A DNA stretch of 64,000 nucleotides from Pelotomaculum sp. (GTDB taxonomy: Bacteria > Bacillota > Desulfotomaculia > Desulfotomaculales > Pelotomaculaceae), in contig JAHDOA010000022.1 of NCBI GenBank assembly GCA_018435055.1, positions 1 through 64,000 on the forward strand, given 5' to 3'. The notes beneath the pieces were generated by a model. That model worked only from the letters and a program-made list of their open reading frames with translations. It did no database searches and was not told where the DNA came from. This document shows positions 1 to 8,608 of the stretch, piece by piece (within the stretch, counting starts at the first letter, position 1; each line of letters starts with the position of its first letter). Position numbers and translations under genes: made by a program.

Positions 1-128
1 TAAGAATATTTGACCCAGGCGCCGGAGGCAGTTACGCCTTGTGAATGATGAAGTGAAGAGCCGGATGCGTTAATAGCGCACGTCCGGTTCTGTGAGGGAT
101 TGGGGCCGTGAGGCCCCGTCTACTCGAT
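1..128 (+). mobile_element. 3' end of a group II intron (domains V and VI)
   Basis: Bases 58-90 form the hairpin expected of domain V: GAGCCGGATGCG, a short loop, then CGCACGTCCGGTTC. It is followed by a domain VI-like hairpin (GGGGCC GTGA GGCCCC, about 102-117) and ends in CTACTCGAT near 128. This order and the ending are typical of bacterial group IIC-like introns. The rest of the intron, including any reverse-transcriptase gene, lies to the left of the window. The exact 3' splice site is inferred from the family. Confidence 0.75.
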
Positions 129-259
129 TTCTGACACGCTTCTGACATGTTCGGCAAGGCGTTTACTCTGATAAGGTACAACTTTTCATGGTATCATACT
201 GCAAATAGGGAAATAGTAGCAATTGTATTTCCAATATTAACCGCATTATGGTATTCCTG

Positions 260-268
260 TGGTATAAT
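260..268 (+). promoter_or_regulatory. Extended -10 promoter of the RAYT gene
   Basis: TGG followed by TATAAT is an extended -10 box about 30 bases before the start codon of the transposase gene. No convincing -35 box is seen, which is common for extended -10 promoters. Prediction from sequence only. Confidence 0.4.
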
Positions 269-298
269 ATGTATATTTATATCCCGGAGGGTGATATT

Positions 299-1111
299 AT
301 GCCGCGGCAGATGAGGATATTGAGCGAAAGCAAAATTTATCACATTATGATCAGGGGCAACGAAAAAAAGGACATCTTTCTTGACGACGAAGACAGGGAC
401 AGGTTTTTACATATCATCAGTGAAAAGAACAAAGAGAAAAGGTGGCACATTTATGCTTATTGTTTGATGGATAACCATGTTCACCTGTTAATCAATGAAG
501 GTGTTGATGAAATCTCGCGGATAATGCAACGGATCAACATCAGCTATGCGCTTTACTTCAACAGGAAATATAAACGCGTAGGGCATTTGCTCCAGGACAG
601 GTATAGGAGTGAAAACATAGAGGATGACAGCTACATGCTGGCTGCCGTGCGGTACGTCCATAACAACCCGGTTAAAGCCAGAATAGTAAATGACGCAGCG
701 CTTTATCGCTGGAGCAGCTACAACTCCTACCTGGGCAAGGGTTGCCGGGATCCGGTGGGGATAGACAAAGACACTGTGCTGGGAATGTTTTCGGCGGATG
801 AAAACCAGGCAGTGAAGTTGTTCACGGAATTCAGCAAAATTGTATCGAATGATGTATTTGCAGATTATCCGGACGATGAATCTGAAATAAGCCTGATAAA
901 TGCTGGAACCTTTGTAGAGGATTTTTTAAGCGACTATGGCCTGACCAAAGAGTCGTTGAAAGCACGGCAAAATGTGGATCTGAGAAACAAGCTGATTCAA
1001 GAGCTCCTCAGCAGGTCAAATCTGTCTTTAAGACAGATAGCCCGCCTGCTTGATATTGGCAGGGGGATTGTGCAAAGAAGGATGGCCGGACAAAGACAGC
1101 TGGAAAAATGA
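299..1111 (+). CDS. REP-associated tyrosine transposase (RAYT, Y1_Tnp family)
   Basis: A 270-residue single-strand DNA transposase-like protein of the IS200/IS605-related Y1 family. The HUH-type metal site is seen as DNHVHLL (residues 58-64). The presumed catalytic tyrosine is in RYVHNNPVKA (about residue 119), the classic RAYT block. The C-terminal part (about 220-270) looks like a helix-turn-helix (SLRQIARLLDIG), as in many RAYTs. The ATG at 299 is chosen because GGAGGGTG lies just upstream. RAYTs are thought to mobilise short REP palindromes. Two copies of a short inverted repeat start 13 bases after the stop and further copies are scattered through the window, so this protein is the best candidate for their source. 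No terminal insertion-sequence ends are visible, consistent with a domesticated RAYT. Confidence 0.9.
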   Translation: MPRQMRILSESKIYHIMIRGNEKKDIFLDDEDRDRFLHIISEKNKEKRWHIYAYCLMDNHVHLLINEGVDEISRIMQRINISYALYFNRKYKRVGHLLQDRYRSENIEDDSYMLAAVRYVHNNPVKARIVNDAALYRWSSYNSYLGKGCRDPVGIDKDTVLGMFSADENQAVKLFTEFSKIVSNDVFADYPDDESEISLINAGTFVEDFLSDYGLTKESLKARQNVDLRNKLIQELLSRSNLSLRQIARLLDIGRGIVQRRMAGQRQLEK

Positions 1112-1123
1112 AATGTTGCCGAG

Positions 1124-1175
1124 CGTGTCAAGAGAACCGTCCCCGTGGCACGTTGAGAACCGTCCCCGTGGCACG
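1124..1175 (+). repeat. REP-like repeat, type A, one full and one partial copy
   Basis: The full copy (1124-1152) has arm CGTGTCA, core AGAGAACCGTCCCCG and arm TGGCACG. A second copy (1155-1175) lacks its left arm. The arms pair with one G-U pair around an asymmetric 15-base core. The pair sits between the RAYT stop codon and the ribosome site of the next gene. Confidence 0.85.
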
Positions 1176-1191
1176 TTATTGGAGGAAAGAA

Positions 1192-2061
1192 ATGCGACAC
1201 GAAAAACTAATGCCTGAGAATCCCGATGATACTAAAAAAACGTGTCAAGAGAACCGTCCCCGTGGCACGATCAGGCTGGTGGCGGCGGATCTTGACGATA
1301 CCTTGCTTTCGAAGGAATTGCAGGTTACCGGCCGGGTCAAAGAGGCCGTCACTGCCGTGCGGGATGCGGGTGTTTATTTTACAGTATCCACAGGACGCAT
1401 GTATCAATCAGCGGCGCGGATCGCGGGGGAACTCGGCATAGACATCCCGCTGATCACATACCAGGGCGCTCTGGTGAAAAACTCCCTTTCAGGCGAAGTG
1501 CTGGTTGACAAGCCTCTGCCGCTGGCATACGCCAGGGAAATTATCGCCAGGATCCATCAATACAGTTACCACCTGAACTGCTACCTGGACGATCGCCTGC
1601 TGATGGAGCGCGACGACGAAGCGGGGCGCCGCTATGCCGCCATTGCCGGGGTAAAAGCTGAATTTGTGGGTGATCTGCTCGAGTACCTGGACCGCGATCC
1701 CACAAAAGTTATAGCCATAGCGCAAGAACCCCTGATTGACCGGCTGAAGGAAGAAATGGCTCCCCTTTATGAAGGGAAGATTACTGTCAGTAAATCAAAA
1801 CCGCATTTTCTTGAATTTGCTCACATTGAGGCTACTAAAGGGCAAGCCCTGGCTTTCCTGGCTGCGTATTTCGACATAAAGCGGGAAGAAATCATGGCGG
1901 TGGGTGACGGGTACAACGACCTGGACATGCTGGACTACGCCGGGCTGGGCGTGGTTGTGGCCAACGCCAGGGAGGAAATTAAAAAAATTGCAGATTGCGT
2001 AACCACCGCCTCATACGGTGATGGTGTAGTGGAAGCGCTGGAAAGGTTTGTCCTGGTCTAG
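1192..2061 (+). CDS. Cof-type HAD-superfamily phosphatase with repeat-derived N-terminus
   Basis: A 289-residue haloacid dehalogenase-like hydrolase of the Cof/YidA type, likely acting on a sugar phosphate or similar metabolite. The nucleophile motif DLDDT is at residues 33-37 and the acidic motif GDGYNDLDM is at about 241-249. An AKGxAL-like motif (TKGQAL) lies between them, with a C2-type cap domain in the middle. The start at 1192 follows TTGGAGGAAAGAA. The first 27 residues are unusual: family members begin almost directly at the IRLVAADLDDT segment, whereas here residues 17-26 (about TCQENRPRGT) are translated from an inserted REP-like repeat (1241-1269). The insertion kept the frame, so the gene is probably still functional with an added tail. 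Substrate unknown. Confidence 0.88.
   Translation: MRHEKLMPENPDDTKKTCQENRPRGTIRLVAADLDDTLLSKELQVTGRVKEAVTAVRDAGVYFTVSTGRMYQSAARIAGELGIDIPLITYQGALVKNSLSGEVLVDKPLPLAYAREIIARIHQYSYHLNCYLDDRLLMERDDEAGRRYAAIAGVKAEFVGDLLEYLDRDPTKVIAIAQEPLIDRLKEEMAPLYEGKITVSKSKPHFLEFAHIEATKGQALAFLAAYFDIKREEIMAVGDGYNDLDMLDYAGLGVVVANAREEIKKIADCVTTASYGDGVVEALERFVLV
1241..1269 (+). repeat. REP-like repeat, type A, inside the HAD coding region
   Basis: A complete copy (CGTGTCA, core, TGGCACG), identical to the full copy about 120 bases upstream. It lies within the reading frame of the HAD gene immediately before the first conserved residues. Confidence 0.88.
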
Positions 2062-2143
2062 AATATAATATCTTATAAAAGGTCCTGCGCCAGAATAAAT
2101 CGACAGCCCTCTGATCATTCTAGTGGGAAGGGGTGGTCATAAA

Positions 2144-4147
2144 ATGTATTTTTTCGGTAAAAGCGACTGGCGCACTTTTGAACAGGGGGCGCAAAAGGAG
2201 TGGTTGGTTACCAACGGCATCGGGGGTTATGCCTCCGGTACTATTATTAATGCCAACACGCGCAAATACCACGGTTTGCTAATCGCAGCCCACAAGCCTC
2301 CAGGCTGGCGCGTAGTCCTCTTGAGCAAATTGGACGAGCGTTTTTCGAGCGGTCCCTGTACTTACAACCTGGCCGCGAACCAGCATGCCTCCGGTTTCAC
2401 CGAGCTTGGTTTTATTCATCTCCAGCAGGTCAGGATAGAACCGTTCCCTACTTTTACATACAGTTTCGGCGACAACTTCCTGGAAAAGACTGTTTTCATG
2501 GCGCATGGCTCCAACACTACCGTAATATTATACCGGGTGCTGAACGGAACCTTGCCCGGTGTGCTGAAGCTGACCCCCATGATCAACTGCCGGGGCCACC
2601 ACTTTATTACCCGTCAGGGACAAATTGATTTCACCCAGACCGTGGCCGGCGGCGCCGTCTCAATAAAAGGCAGGGATGACTTGCCTTCGTTGAAGCTGAT
2701 TTATGACGCCGGCTCTTATGTGCAAGACGGAAAATGGTACAATAGTATGGCATATGCCGTTGAAGAAGAAAGAGGTGAAAACCCTCACGAGGATCTTTAC
2801 ATACCGGGATATTTTGAGATATCGTTCGCCGCTGGAGAAAACAAGACATTCTCTGTGATCGCCACCACTGCTGATACCTGCAGTGGTGACGGCGCAGAGC
2901 TGTTGAAAAGTGAAAGAGAGCGGATCAGCAAGGTTGTTGATATGACGGGCAGCAAAGATCATTTGACCCGGCGCCTGGCGTGCGCGGCGGACGCATTTAT
3001 TGTACAGCGGTCTTCAACAAGCAAAAAGACTATTATAGCTGGCTATCCCTGGTTTGCCGACTGGGGCAGGGACGCCATGATCGCGCTGCCCGGGCTGACC
3101 CTGGTGACCAGGCGGTTCCAGGAGGCGAGGGATATCCTGCAAACCTTTGTGCGCCACTGCCGCAAAGGAATCATGCCCAACGCTTTCTTCGACGGCGGGA
3201 GTGAGCCGGTGTTTAACACGGTGGACGCTTCTCTCTGGTTTGTCAATGCGGTTTATAAATACCTTATCTACACAGCCGACCTTGCTTTTGTCCGGGAATG
3301 CCTATACCCGGCGGTTAAGGACATTATCCACTGGTATATGGCGGGTACTGAATATAATATTGCTATGGATGAGGACGGCTTGTTAAACGCCGGGTCTCCG
3401 CATATCCAGCTGACCTGGATGGACGCCAAGGTGAATGATTGGGTGGTGACGCCCCGGCACGGCAAGGCCGTTGAGATAAACGCTCTCTGGTATAATTCCC
3501 TCATCGTTTTTAATACCATTTCCAAGCTGCTGGAAAAAGAATCTGCCTTTACGGCGCTACCGGAGAAGATTAAAAAAAGCTTTCAGCAAAAATTTTGGAG
3601 TGAAAGCAGTGGATACCTCAATGATGTGGTTTCTGCGGACGGGACCGACAACAGTGTCAGGCCCAACCAGCTGCTGGCGGCGAGCCTGCCATACAGTATG
3701 CTGACCGTAGAGCAGATGAGGCGGGTAGTGGGGAAGGTCTGGTCGGAACTATATGTCACCTACGGCATCCGCAGCCTGTCACCGTGGGATCCCGCATATC
3801 AGGGGATTTACAAAGGCGACCGTGTTAAAAGGGATGGAGCTTACCACCAGGGGACAGCCTGGAGCTGGCTGATCGGACCCTTTATCACCGCCTACCGCCG
3901 GGCCAACCATTACAATGCGGCAAGCCGTGAACAAGCCCACCGGTTTATTTTACCCTTCCGGGACCAGCTGCGCGACCATGGGGTCGGGTATATCTCGGAA
4001 ATATTTGACGGTGACGAGCCGGCTGTGCCGAGAGGCGCCATTGCCCAGGCCTGGGGCGTGGCTGAGATACTGCGGGCATACAGCGAGGACGTTCTGGAAA
4101 TTCAGCCGCCCGCTTTAAAAATAATTGAGGAAATGGAAGGAGGATAA
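2144..4147 (+). CDS. Glycogen debranching enzyme / amylo-alpha-1,6-glucosidase family
   Basis: A 667-residue cytoplasmic glycoside hydrolase. The N-terminal domain carries the signature NGIGGYASGT and NTRKYHGLL of bacterial GDE_N proteins. The C-terminal (alpha/alpha)6 domain has GYPWFADWGRDAMIALPG and the acid-rich NTVDASLWF segment of GDE_C enzymes. It should hydrolyse alpha-1,6 branches of glycogen or related storage glucans. The start at 2144 is preferred over an upstream TTG because GGGAAGGGG lies 10-15 bases upstream and the protein then opens like its relatives. The next gene starts 4 bases after the stop, so it is probably cotranscribed with the sugar-phosphate isomerase, linking glucan breakdown to hexose phosphate. 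Confidence 0.88.
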   Translation: MYFFGKSDWRTFEQGAQKEWLVTNGIGGYASGTIINANTRKYHGLLIAAHKPPGWRVVLLSKLDERFSSGPCTYNLAANQHASGFTELGFIHLQQVRIEPFPTFTYSFGDNFLEKTVFMAHGSNTTVILYRVLNGTLPGVLKLTPMINCRGHHFITRQGQIDFTQTVAGGAVSIKGRDDLPSLKLIYDAGSYVQDGKWYNSMAYAVEEERGENPHEDLYIPGYFEISFAAGENKTFSVIATTADTCSGDGAELLKSERERISKVVDMTGSKDHLTRRLACAADAFIVQRSSTSKKTIIAGYPWFADWGRDAMIALPGLTLVTRRFQEARDILQTFVRHCRKGIMPNAFFDGGSEPVFNTVDASLWFVNAVYKYLIYTADLAFVRECLYPAVKDIIHWYMAGTEYNIAMDEDGLLNAGSPHIQLTWMDAKVNDWVVTPRHGKAVEINALWYNSLIVFNTISKLLEKESAFTALPEKIKKSFQQKFWSESSGYLNDVVSADGTDNSVRPNQLLAASLPYSMLTVEQMRRVVGKVWSELYVTYGIRSLSPWDPAYQGIYKGDRVKRDGAYHQGTAWSWLIGPFITAYRRANHYNAASREQAHRFILPFRDQLRDHGVGYISEIFDGDEPAVPRGAIAQAWGVAEILRAYSEDVLEIQPPALKIIEEMEGG

Positions 4148-4151
4148 AACG

Positions 4152-5225
4152 TTGGAACAACAAATTGATCTGAATAATTATGAGGGTTTGTGCCGGCTGG
4201 ATTCTACCGGCATGATGGACACCCTCGCCGGGCTGCCGGCCCAGTGCCTGCTGGCTGTTAGAGATATTTGCGGCAGTGTGGAACTACCGGCTATTGAGGC
4301 TATTTCCAATATTGTGGTAACCGGTTTGGGCGGGTCGGCCATAGGCGGTGACCTGCTCAGGGTCTATAGCGCCGGCAGGATCCCGGTCCCGGTTACGGTA
4401 AACAGGGACTACGTCCTGCCCGCATTTGTCGGTCCGGACACCCTGGTTTTTGCGGTAAGTTATTCCGGCAACACCGAGGAAACCCTCAGCGCTTACGAAG
4501 AAGCGCGGGCCAGGGGCGCCTCTGTCATTGCCATAACTACCGGCGGGAAGCTGGGCGAAATGGCGGCGGGAGATGATATTCCCCTGGTAAAAATACCTGC
4601 CGGCTGCGCTCCCAGGGCCGCCACAGGTTATTTGTTTATCCCCACCCTGGTTATCCTGCAGCGGCTGGGCATGTTGCCGGATTTAACCGTTGAAACAACC
4701 GCAATGGCCGGGTTTATCAAGGAACTGCAGGAAAAGATTGGGCCGGAATCTCCCGGGGAGGAGAACGTGTCCAAACAGATTGCCCATAAGCTTTATAAAA
4801 AAATACCCGTTATCTGGGGGGTGTCCGGCACTACCGAGGTAGTGGCGCAGAGGTGGAAAGGCCAGATTAATGAAAACGCCAAGGCGCCAGCTTACTGGAA
4901 TGTGTTTCCCGAGTTAAACCACAATGAAATAGTCGGTTTCGAGTATCCCCGCGAAATTTTAAAAAAAATTCACTTAATTATCCTCAGAGACGAGCAGGAC
5001 CATCCGCGGGTGCAAAAGCGCATTGAAATTACCAGGGACATAATAAAAGATGCAGTTGACGGGATCACCGAGGTCTGGTCCTCCGGTGACGGGGATCTGG
5101 CCAGGCTGTTTTCCCTGATATACACAGGTGACTACGCCAGCTTATACCTGGCGGCGCTATACGGCATCGATCCCGGGCCTGTCAAGGTAATAGACTTTCT
5201 CAAATGGGAACTTGCGGTGGAGTGA
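4152..5225 (+). CDS. Bifunctional phosphoglucose/phosphomannose isomerase
   Basis: A 357-residue SIS-domain isomerase of the archaeal/Firmicute bifunctional PGI/PMI family, which interconverts fructose-6-phosphate with glucose- and mannose-6-phosphate. Visible marks are GLGGSAIGGDLL, the sugar-phosphate loop SYSGNTEET, and the C-terminal segment with NENAKAPAYW and ELNHNEIVGFE, which holds catalytic Glu and His residues in the family. The TTG start at 4152 has GAAGGAGG about 10 bases upstream, which is better than the in-frame TTG at 4125. The stop overlaps the GTG start of the PHP gene in a GTGA pattern, indicating translational coupling. No classical pgi occurs in the window, so this may supply the glycolytic isomerase step. 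Confidence 0.87.
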   Translation: MEQQIDLNNYEGLCRLDSTGMMDTLAGLPAQCLLAVRDICGSVELPAIEAISNIVVTGLGGSAIGGDLLRVYSAGRIPVPVTVNRDYVLPAFVGPDTLVFAVSYSGNTEETLSAYEEARARGASVIAITTGGKLGEMAAGDDIPLVKIPAGCAPRAATGYLFIPTLVILQRLGMLPDLTVETTAMAGFIKELQEKIGPESPGEENVSKQIAHKLYKKIPVIWGVSGTTEVVAQRWKGQINENAKAPAYWNVFPELNHNEIVGFEYPREILKKIHLIILRDEQDHPRVQKRIEITRDIIKDAVDGITEVWSSGDGDLARLFSLIYTGDYASLYLAALYGIDPGPVKVIDFLKWELAVE

Positions 5226-5977
5226 AGCTTTTTGCAGACTACCACACTCATACTAAATACAGCGACGGCCGGGGCAGTCCGGCGCAAAACATAGAGGCGG
5301 CCGCAGGGCGGGGCCTGGCGGAAGTCGCTATAACCGACCATGGCCCGAGAGGCATAGGCATCGGTGTGGCAGGGCCGGAAACATTTATAACCATCAAGGA
5401 AGAGGTGGCCGCCCTGGCGCCCGTGCTGCCTGATATTAAAGTGCTGGTGGGGGCGGAGGCGGCAGTGGTCAGCAGCGACGGCCACCTTGATCTGCCAAAG
5501 GAGATCATCGACCGGCTCGACCTGTTGATCGCCGGCCTTCACCCATACTACATGCCTGAGAGTCTGCGGGAAGCCTTGCTGTACACACTGCCCAACCTGG
5601 CGGCCCGGTTCAACAGGAGCGCCCGTGAAAAAATGCGCAACGCCAACACCAAGGCGCTGATTGAAACCATGCACAGCTACCCGGTCGATATTATCAGCCA
5701 TCCTAATCTAATGCTGCCAGTGGATACGGGTGAGCTAGCCCGGGTTTGCGCCGGGAAGGAAACTGCCCTTGAAGTAAACACCGGCCACCATTATAATAAA
5801 GAAGAAATAGTGCGCTCCGCAGCCCGCTGGGGGGCCAGGCTGGCCATAAACAGCGATGCCCATTACCCCGAAAGCGTGGGGGAACTTGCCTCCGGACTGG
5901 CGCTTGTGGAAAAGTTGCGTTTCCCGGCGGAAATGATCATCAACGCTGTAAGCGTGCCAAGGGGACGGTTCTCTTGA
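5222..5977 (+). CDS. PHP-domain phosphoesterase, C-terminal end supplied by a repeat
   Basis: A 251-residue PHP-family protein (histidinol-phosphatase/PolX-type metal phosphoesterase fold). The metal-binding motifs are DYHTHTKYSDG near the N-terminus, TDHGPRG, GAEA, AGLHPY, SHPN and NSDAHYPE. The substrate cannot be read from sequence. The GTG at 5222 overlaps the previous stop. The last residues (VPRGRFS) and the TGA stop are encoded by a type A REP-like repeat starting at 5953, so the original C-terminus has been replaced or slightly shortened. The core motifs are intact and function is probably kept. Confidence 0.82.
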   Translation: MKLFADYHTHTKYSDGRGSPAQNIEAAAGRGLAEVAITDHGPRGIGIGVAGPETFITIKEEVAALAPVLPDIKVLVGAEAAVVSSDGHLDLPKEIIDRLDLLIAGLHPYYMPESLREALLYTLPNLAARFNRSAREKMRNANTKALIETMHSYPVDIISHPNLMLPVDTGELARVCAGKETALEVNTGHHYNKEEIVRSAARWGARLAINSDAHYPESVGELASGLALVEKLRFPAEMIINAVSVPRGRFS

Positions 5978-6073
5978 CACGCTCGGACACGCTCGTGCCG
6001 GGGGACGGTTCCGGCGGCATGATGACACGGTTCCTTTGACACGTTTGGTACAGGGGAACGCTTCCCTCGTACC
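5953..6073 (+). repeat. Cluster of three REP-like repeats
   Basis: Copy one is 5953-5981 (CGTGCCA, core, TGACACG). Copy two is 5994-6029 (CGTGCC ... GACACG, with a longer, altered core). Copy three is 6047-6073 (GGTACA, GGGGAACGCTTCCC, then GTACC), whose arms differ entirely but still pair. The cluster fills most of the gap between the PHP gene and rapZ. Confidence 0.8.
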
Positions 6074-6157
6074 GTTCTCGTATACAATTCTGTCGCCTTG
6101 TGGCAGTTTTCTTTATCTGACGACCGGCATACGATAGCCGGGCTGGGAGGTTTTTAA

Positions 6158-7024
6158 ATGACCGCGCCAAAACTTGTAGTTGTTACTGGTCTTTCCGGAG
6201 CGGGTAAGACCCAGGCCCTCCACAGTTTGGAGGATCTGGGTTTCTATTGCATTGACAACCTGCCCCCCGCCCTAATTCTTAAATTCGCCGATCTATGTGC
6301 ACAGGCTGCCAATAAAATAAATAAAATAGCATTGGGCGTTGATATCAGAGGAGGGGAATTTTTTAATGCCCTGTTTGAGGTCCTCTATGAACTAAACAGC
6401 CAGGGCATCCGTTACGAGATTCTCTTCCTGGAAGCCTCCGATGAAACCCTGGTGCGCCGTTTCAAGGAATCCAGGCGCCGCCACCCGCTGAGCGCTTACG
6501 GGGAGGTCCTGGAGGTAATCCGTCAGGAACGTAGCCTTTTACAAGAACTAAGAGGCCGCGCCAACAAAATTATCGATACATCAGGCCTGGCGCCCAAGCA
6601 GCTGAAGGACGAAATAGCTGCAATTTTTGCTGATCAAACCGGTCATACCGGTCTGCATATAACAGCAGTGTCCTTTGGTTTTAAATATGGCATACCGCTG
6701 GATTCCGACTTGGTTATTGACGTGCGTTTCCTGCCCAACCCGCACTACCAGCCCGAATTGAGCAGTCTAACAGGCAACGATCAGGCCGTCCTGGACTACG
6801 TTTTCAAATCTCCGGTGACGGAAAAATTTATGAACAAGTTTATTGACTTTGTGGAATTCCTAATTCCCGAATACATTGATGAGGGCAAGACAACTTTAGC
6901 GATCGCCATCGGCTGCACGGGGGGCAGGCACAGGTCAGTAGCCCTGGCCAACAGGCTGGGCGAAGTCCTTGGGGATAAAAAATACCGGGTAACAGTCCGG
7001 CACAGAGATATAAACAGGCCATAA
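6158..7024 (+). CDS. rapZ: RapZ/YvcJ nucleotide-binding protein
   Basis: A 288-residue RapZ (YvcJ) protein. The N-terminal P-loop GLSGAGKT is at residues 11-18. The family blocks FYCIDNLPP, the VDIRG segment and the C-terminal [14 protein letters not shown] are all present. In E. coli RapZ is an RNA adaptor controlling amino-sugar synthesis; in Bacillus YvcJ binds and hydrolyses nucleotides and affects competence. The ATG follows GGGAGGTTTTTAA. It is followed by yvcK and whiA in the order conserved across Firmicutes, and its length is normal. Confidence 0.95.
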   Translation: MTAPKLVVVTGLSGAGKTQALHSLEDLGFYCIDNLPPALILKFADLCAQAANKINKIALGVDIRGGEFFNALFEVLYELNSQGIRYEILFLEASDETLVRRFKESRRRHPLSAYGEVLEVIRQERSLLQELRGRANKIIDTSGLAPKQLKDEIAAIFADQTGHTGLHITAVSFGFKYGIPLDSDLVIDVRFLPNPHYQPELSSLTGNDQAVLDYVFKSPVTEKFMNKFIDFVEFLIPEYIDEGKTTLAIAIGCTGGRHRSVALANRLGEVLGDKKYRVTVRHRDINRP

Positions 7025-7083
7025 GGATACAGTACCTTAGTTAGTTTACTGGTTGTTTAATAAATTCATTTAGGGGCTGAAAA

Positions 7084-8427
7084 ATGGTCGTGCTCAAATG
7101 GCTATACCCTGGGATGAAAATTAAACGGTGGTTGTTTCTTGCCCTGGCTGGTCTGTTAATAGCCGCGCTCGGGGCCGATCTTTTGATGGAGGGCAGGCTG
7201 CTGGGGGATTTTGCCCGCTCCTTCCACCACCTGGAAAACGTTCTTTTTGGTGACGAATATAATAAGCCGGCCGGTATTGTTATTGTAATAGCCGGCCTGG
7301 GCATAATGGTTTTTGGCGTCCTGAGAGCTTTTCACTCTATAGCAGGCGCGCTGGCGCCCGGTGAGGAAGGCCGGATGGCGGATATAATTTACGCCAGGCG
7401 CAGCCTCAGGCGCGGGCCCAAAATTGTGGTTATTGGCGGCGGCACGGGTCTTTCGGTGCTGTTGCGCGGCTTAAAACAGTATACCAGCAATCTGACCGCT
7501 ATTGTTACCGTGGCTGATGACGGAGGCAGTTCCGGCCGTCTCAGAGGAGAGCTGGGCATACTGCCGCCGGGAGACATCAGGAATTGCCTGGTGGCCCTGG
7601 CCGATAAGGAACCGCTTATGGAAGAGCTGCTGCAATACCGCTTTTCAAACGGCGGACTGGCTGGACACAGCATGGGCAACCTGTTGCTGGCCGCCCTGGC
7701 CGATATGACCGGCAGGTTTGACCTGGCCGTGCGCAGTTTAAGCAAGGTCCTGGCTATTCGCGGCCAGGTACTGCCGGCGACACTTTCCGACGTTACTTTA
7801 TATGCTGAGCTGACAGACGGCCGGGTGGTGAAGGGTGAGTCAAAAATACCTCTCACCAATGGCACGATCAAAAGGGTCTATCTGAAACCGTCCCGCTGCC
7901 TGCCGTTAGCCGGGGCGCTGGCGGCGATCGCCGAGGCGGACGGGGTTGTGCTGGGGCCTGGAAGCCTTTATACCAGCGTAATCCCCAACCTGCTGGTAAA
8001 AGGTATACCGGAGGCGCTTGCCAGGACACCGGCAACTAAGATTTACGTATGCAATGTTATGACCCAACCGGGTGAGACTGTTGGCTACACAGCCTCTTCC
8101 CACCTGCGGGCGATTATCGACCACACCGGCAATTTATTGGATTACGTAGTCCTGAATACAGGCCAGGTGCCACTCAGGCTGCGGTCCCGCTACCGGCAGG
8201 AAGGGGCCGAACCGGTTACGGCGGATATCAGCGAAATAGAGAAACTTGGCATTAAGGCGGTTAGCGGGGATCTAATCTACAAGACGGATGTTGTCCGGCA
8301 TCACCCGGACAAACTGGCCGGTATTGTACTGCGGCTTATTTATTCCGAGAAAGTGCTGCAAGAGGAAGGAAAATATGCAATGGGGCAGGAAAATGACAGC
8401 TCCTGGCGCGAATCCTCATCACTATAA
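7084..8427 (+). CDS. yvcK: YvcK/CofD-like gluconeogenesis factor with N-terminal membrane segments
   Basis: 447 residues, longer than Bacillus YvcK (about 317) because of an N-terminal extension with two hydrophobic segments (about residues 17-33 and 58-80), as seen in clostridial relatives. The conserved core starts near residue 115 with VVIGGGTGLSVLLRGLK, then VADDGGSSGRLR, PPGDIRNCLVAL and GPGSLYTSVIPNL. The family binds UDP-GlcNAc and affects carbon metabolism, cell shape and peptidoglycan synthesis through PBP1 localisation. Start ATG at 7084 follows AGGGGCTGAAAA. Membrane attachment is inferred from the hydrophobic segments. Confidence 0.93.
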   Translation: MVVLKWLYPGMKIKRWLFLALAGLLIAALGADLLMEGRLLGDFARSFHHLENVLFGDEYNKPAGIVIVIAGLGIMVFGVLRAFHSIAGALAPGEEGRMADIIYARRSLRRGPKIVVIGGGTGLSVLLRGLKQYTSNLTAIVTVADDGGSSGRLRGELGILPPGDIRNCLVALADKEPLMEELLQYRFSNGGLAGHSMGNLLLAALADMTGRFDLAVRSLSKVLAIRGQVLPATLSDVTLYAELTDGRVVKGESKIPLTNGTIKRVYLKPSRCLPLAGALAAIAEADGVVLGPGSLYTSVIPNLLVKGIPEALARTPATKIYVCNVMTQPGETVGYTASSHLRAIIDHTGNLLDYVVLNTGQVPLRLRSRYRQEGAEPVTADISEIEKLGIKAVSGDLIYKTDVVRHHPDKLAGIVLRLIYSEKVLQEEGKYAMGQENDSSWRESSSL

Positions 8428-8546
8428 GGTTCTAAGCGCGGATTGTCACAATTCCGGATCCCGGGCACGAATTTTTATCATTATAGGGATTGGGAATGTC
8501 CCCATTTCCGGATTAAGCCGTCCCTGGCTAACACTGCTACAGACGC

Positions 8547-8571
8547 CGCCTCATTAAGAGGCGTTTTTTTT
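8547..8571 (+). terminator. Rho-independent terminator after yvcK
   Basis: CGCCTC ATTAA GAGGCG followed by eight T residues. It separates the rapZ-yvcK transcript from whiA. Confidence 0.85.
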
Positions 8572-8572
8572 G

Positions 8573-8581
8573 TGGTATAAT
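8573..8581 (+). promoter_or_regulatory. Extended -10 promoter of whiA
   Basis: TGG plus TATAAT directly after the terminator and about 28 bases before the whiA start. The -35 region would fall in the terminator stem and is not a good match. Confidence 0.45.
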
Positions 8582-8608
8582 ATAGGCAAATGAAAGGGGG
8601 GAACGGTT

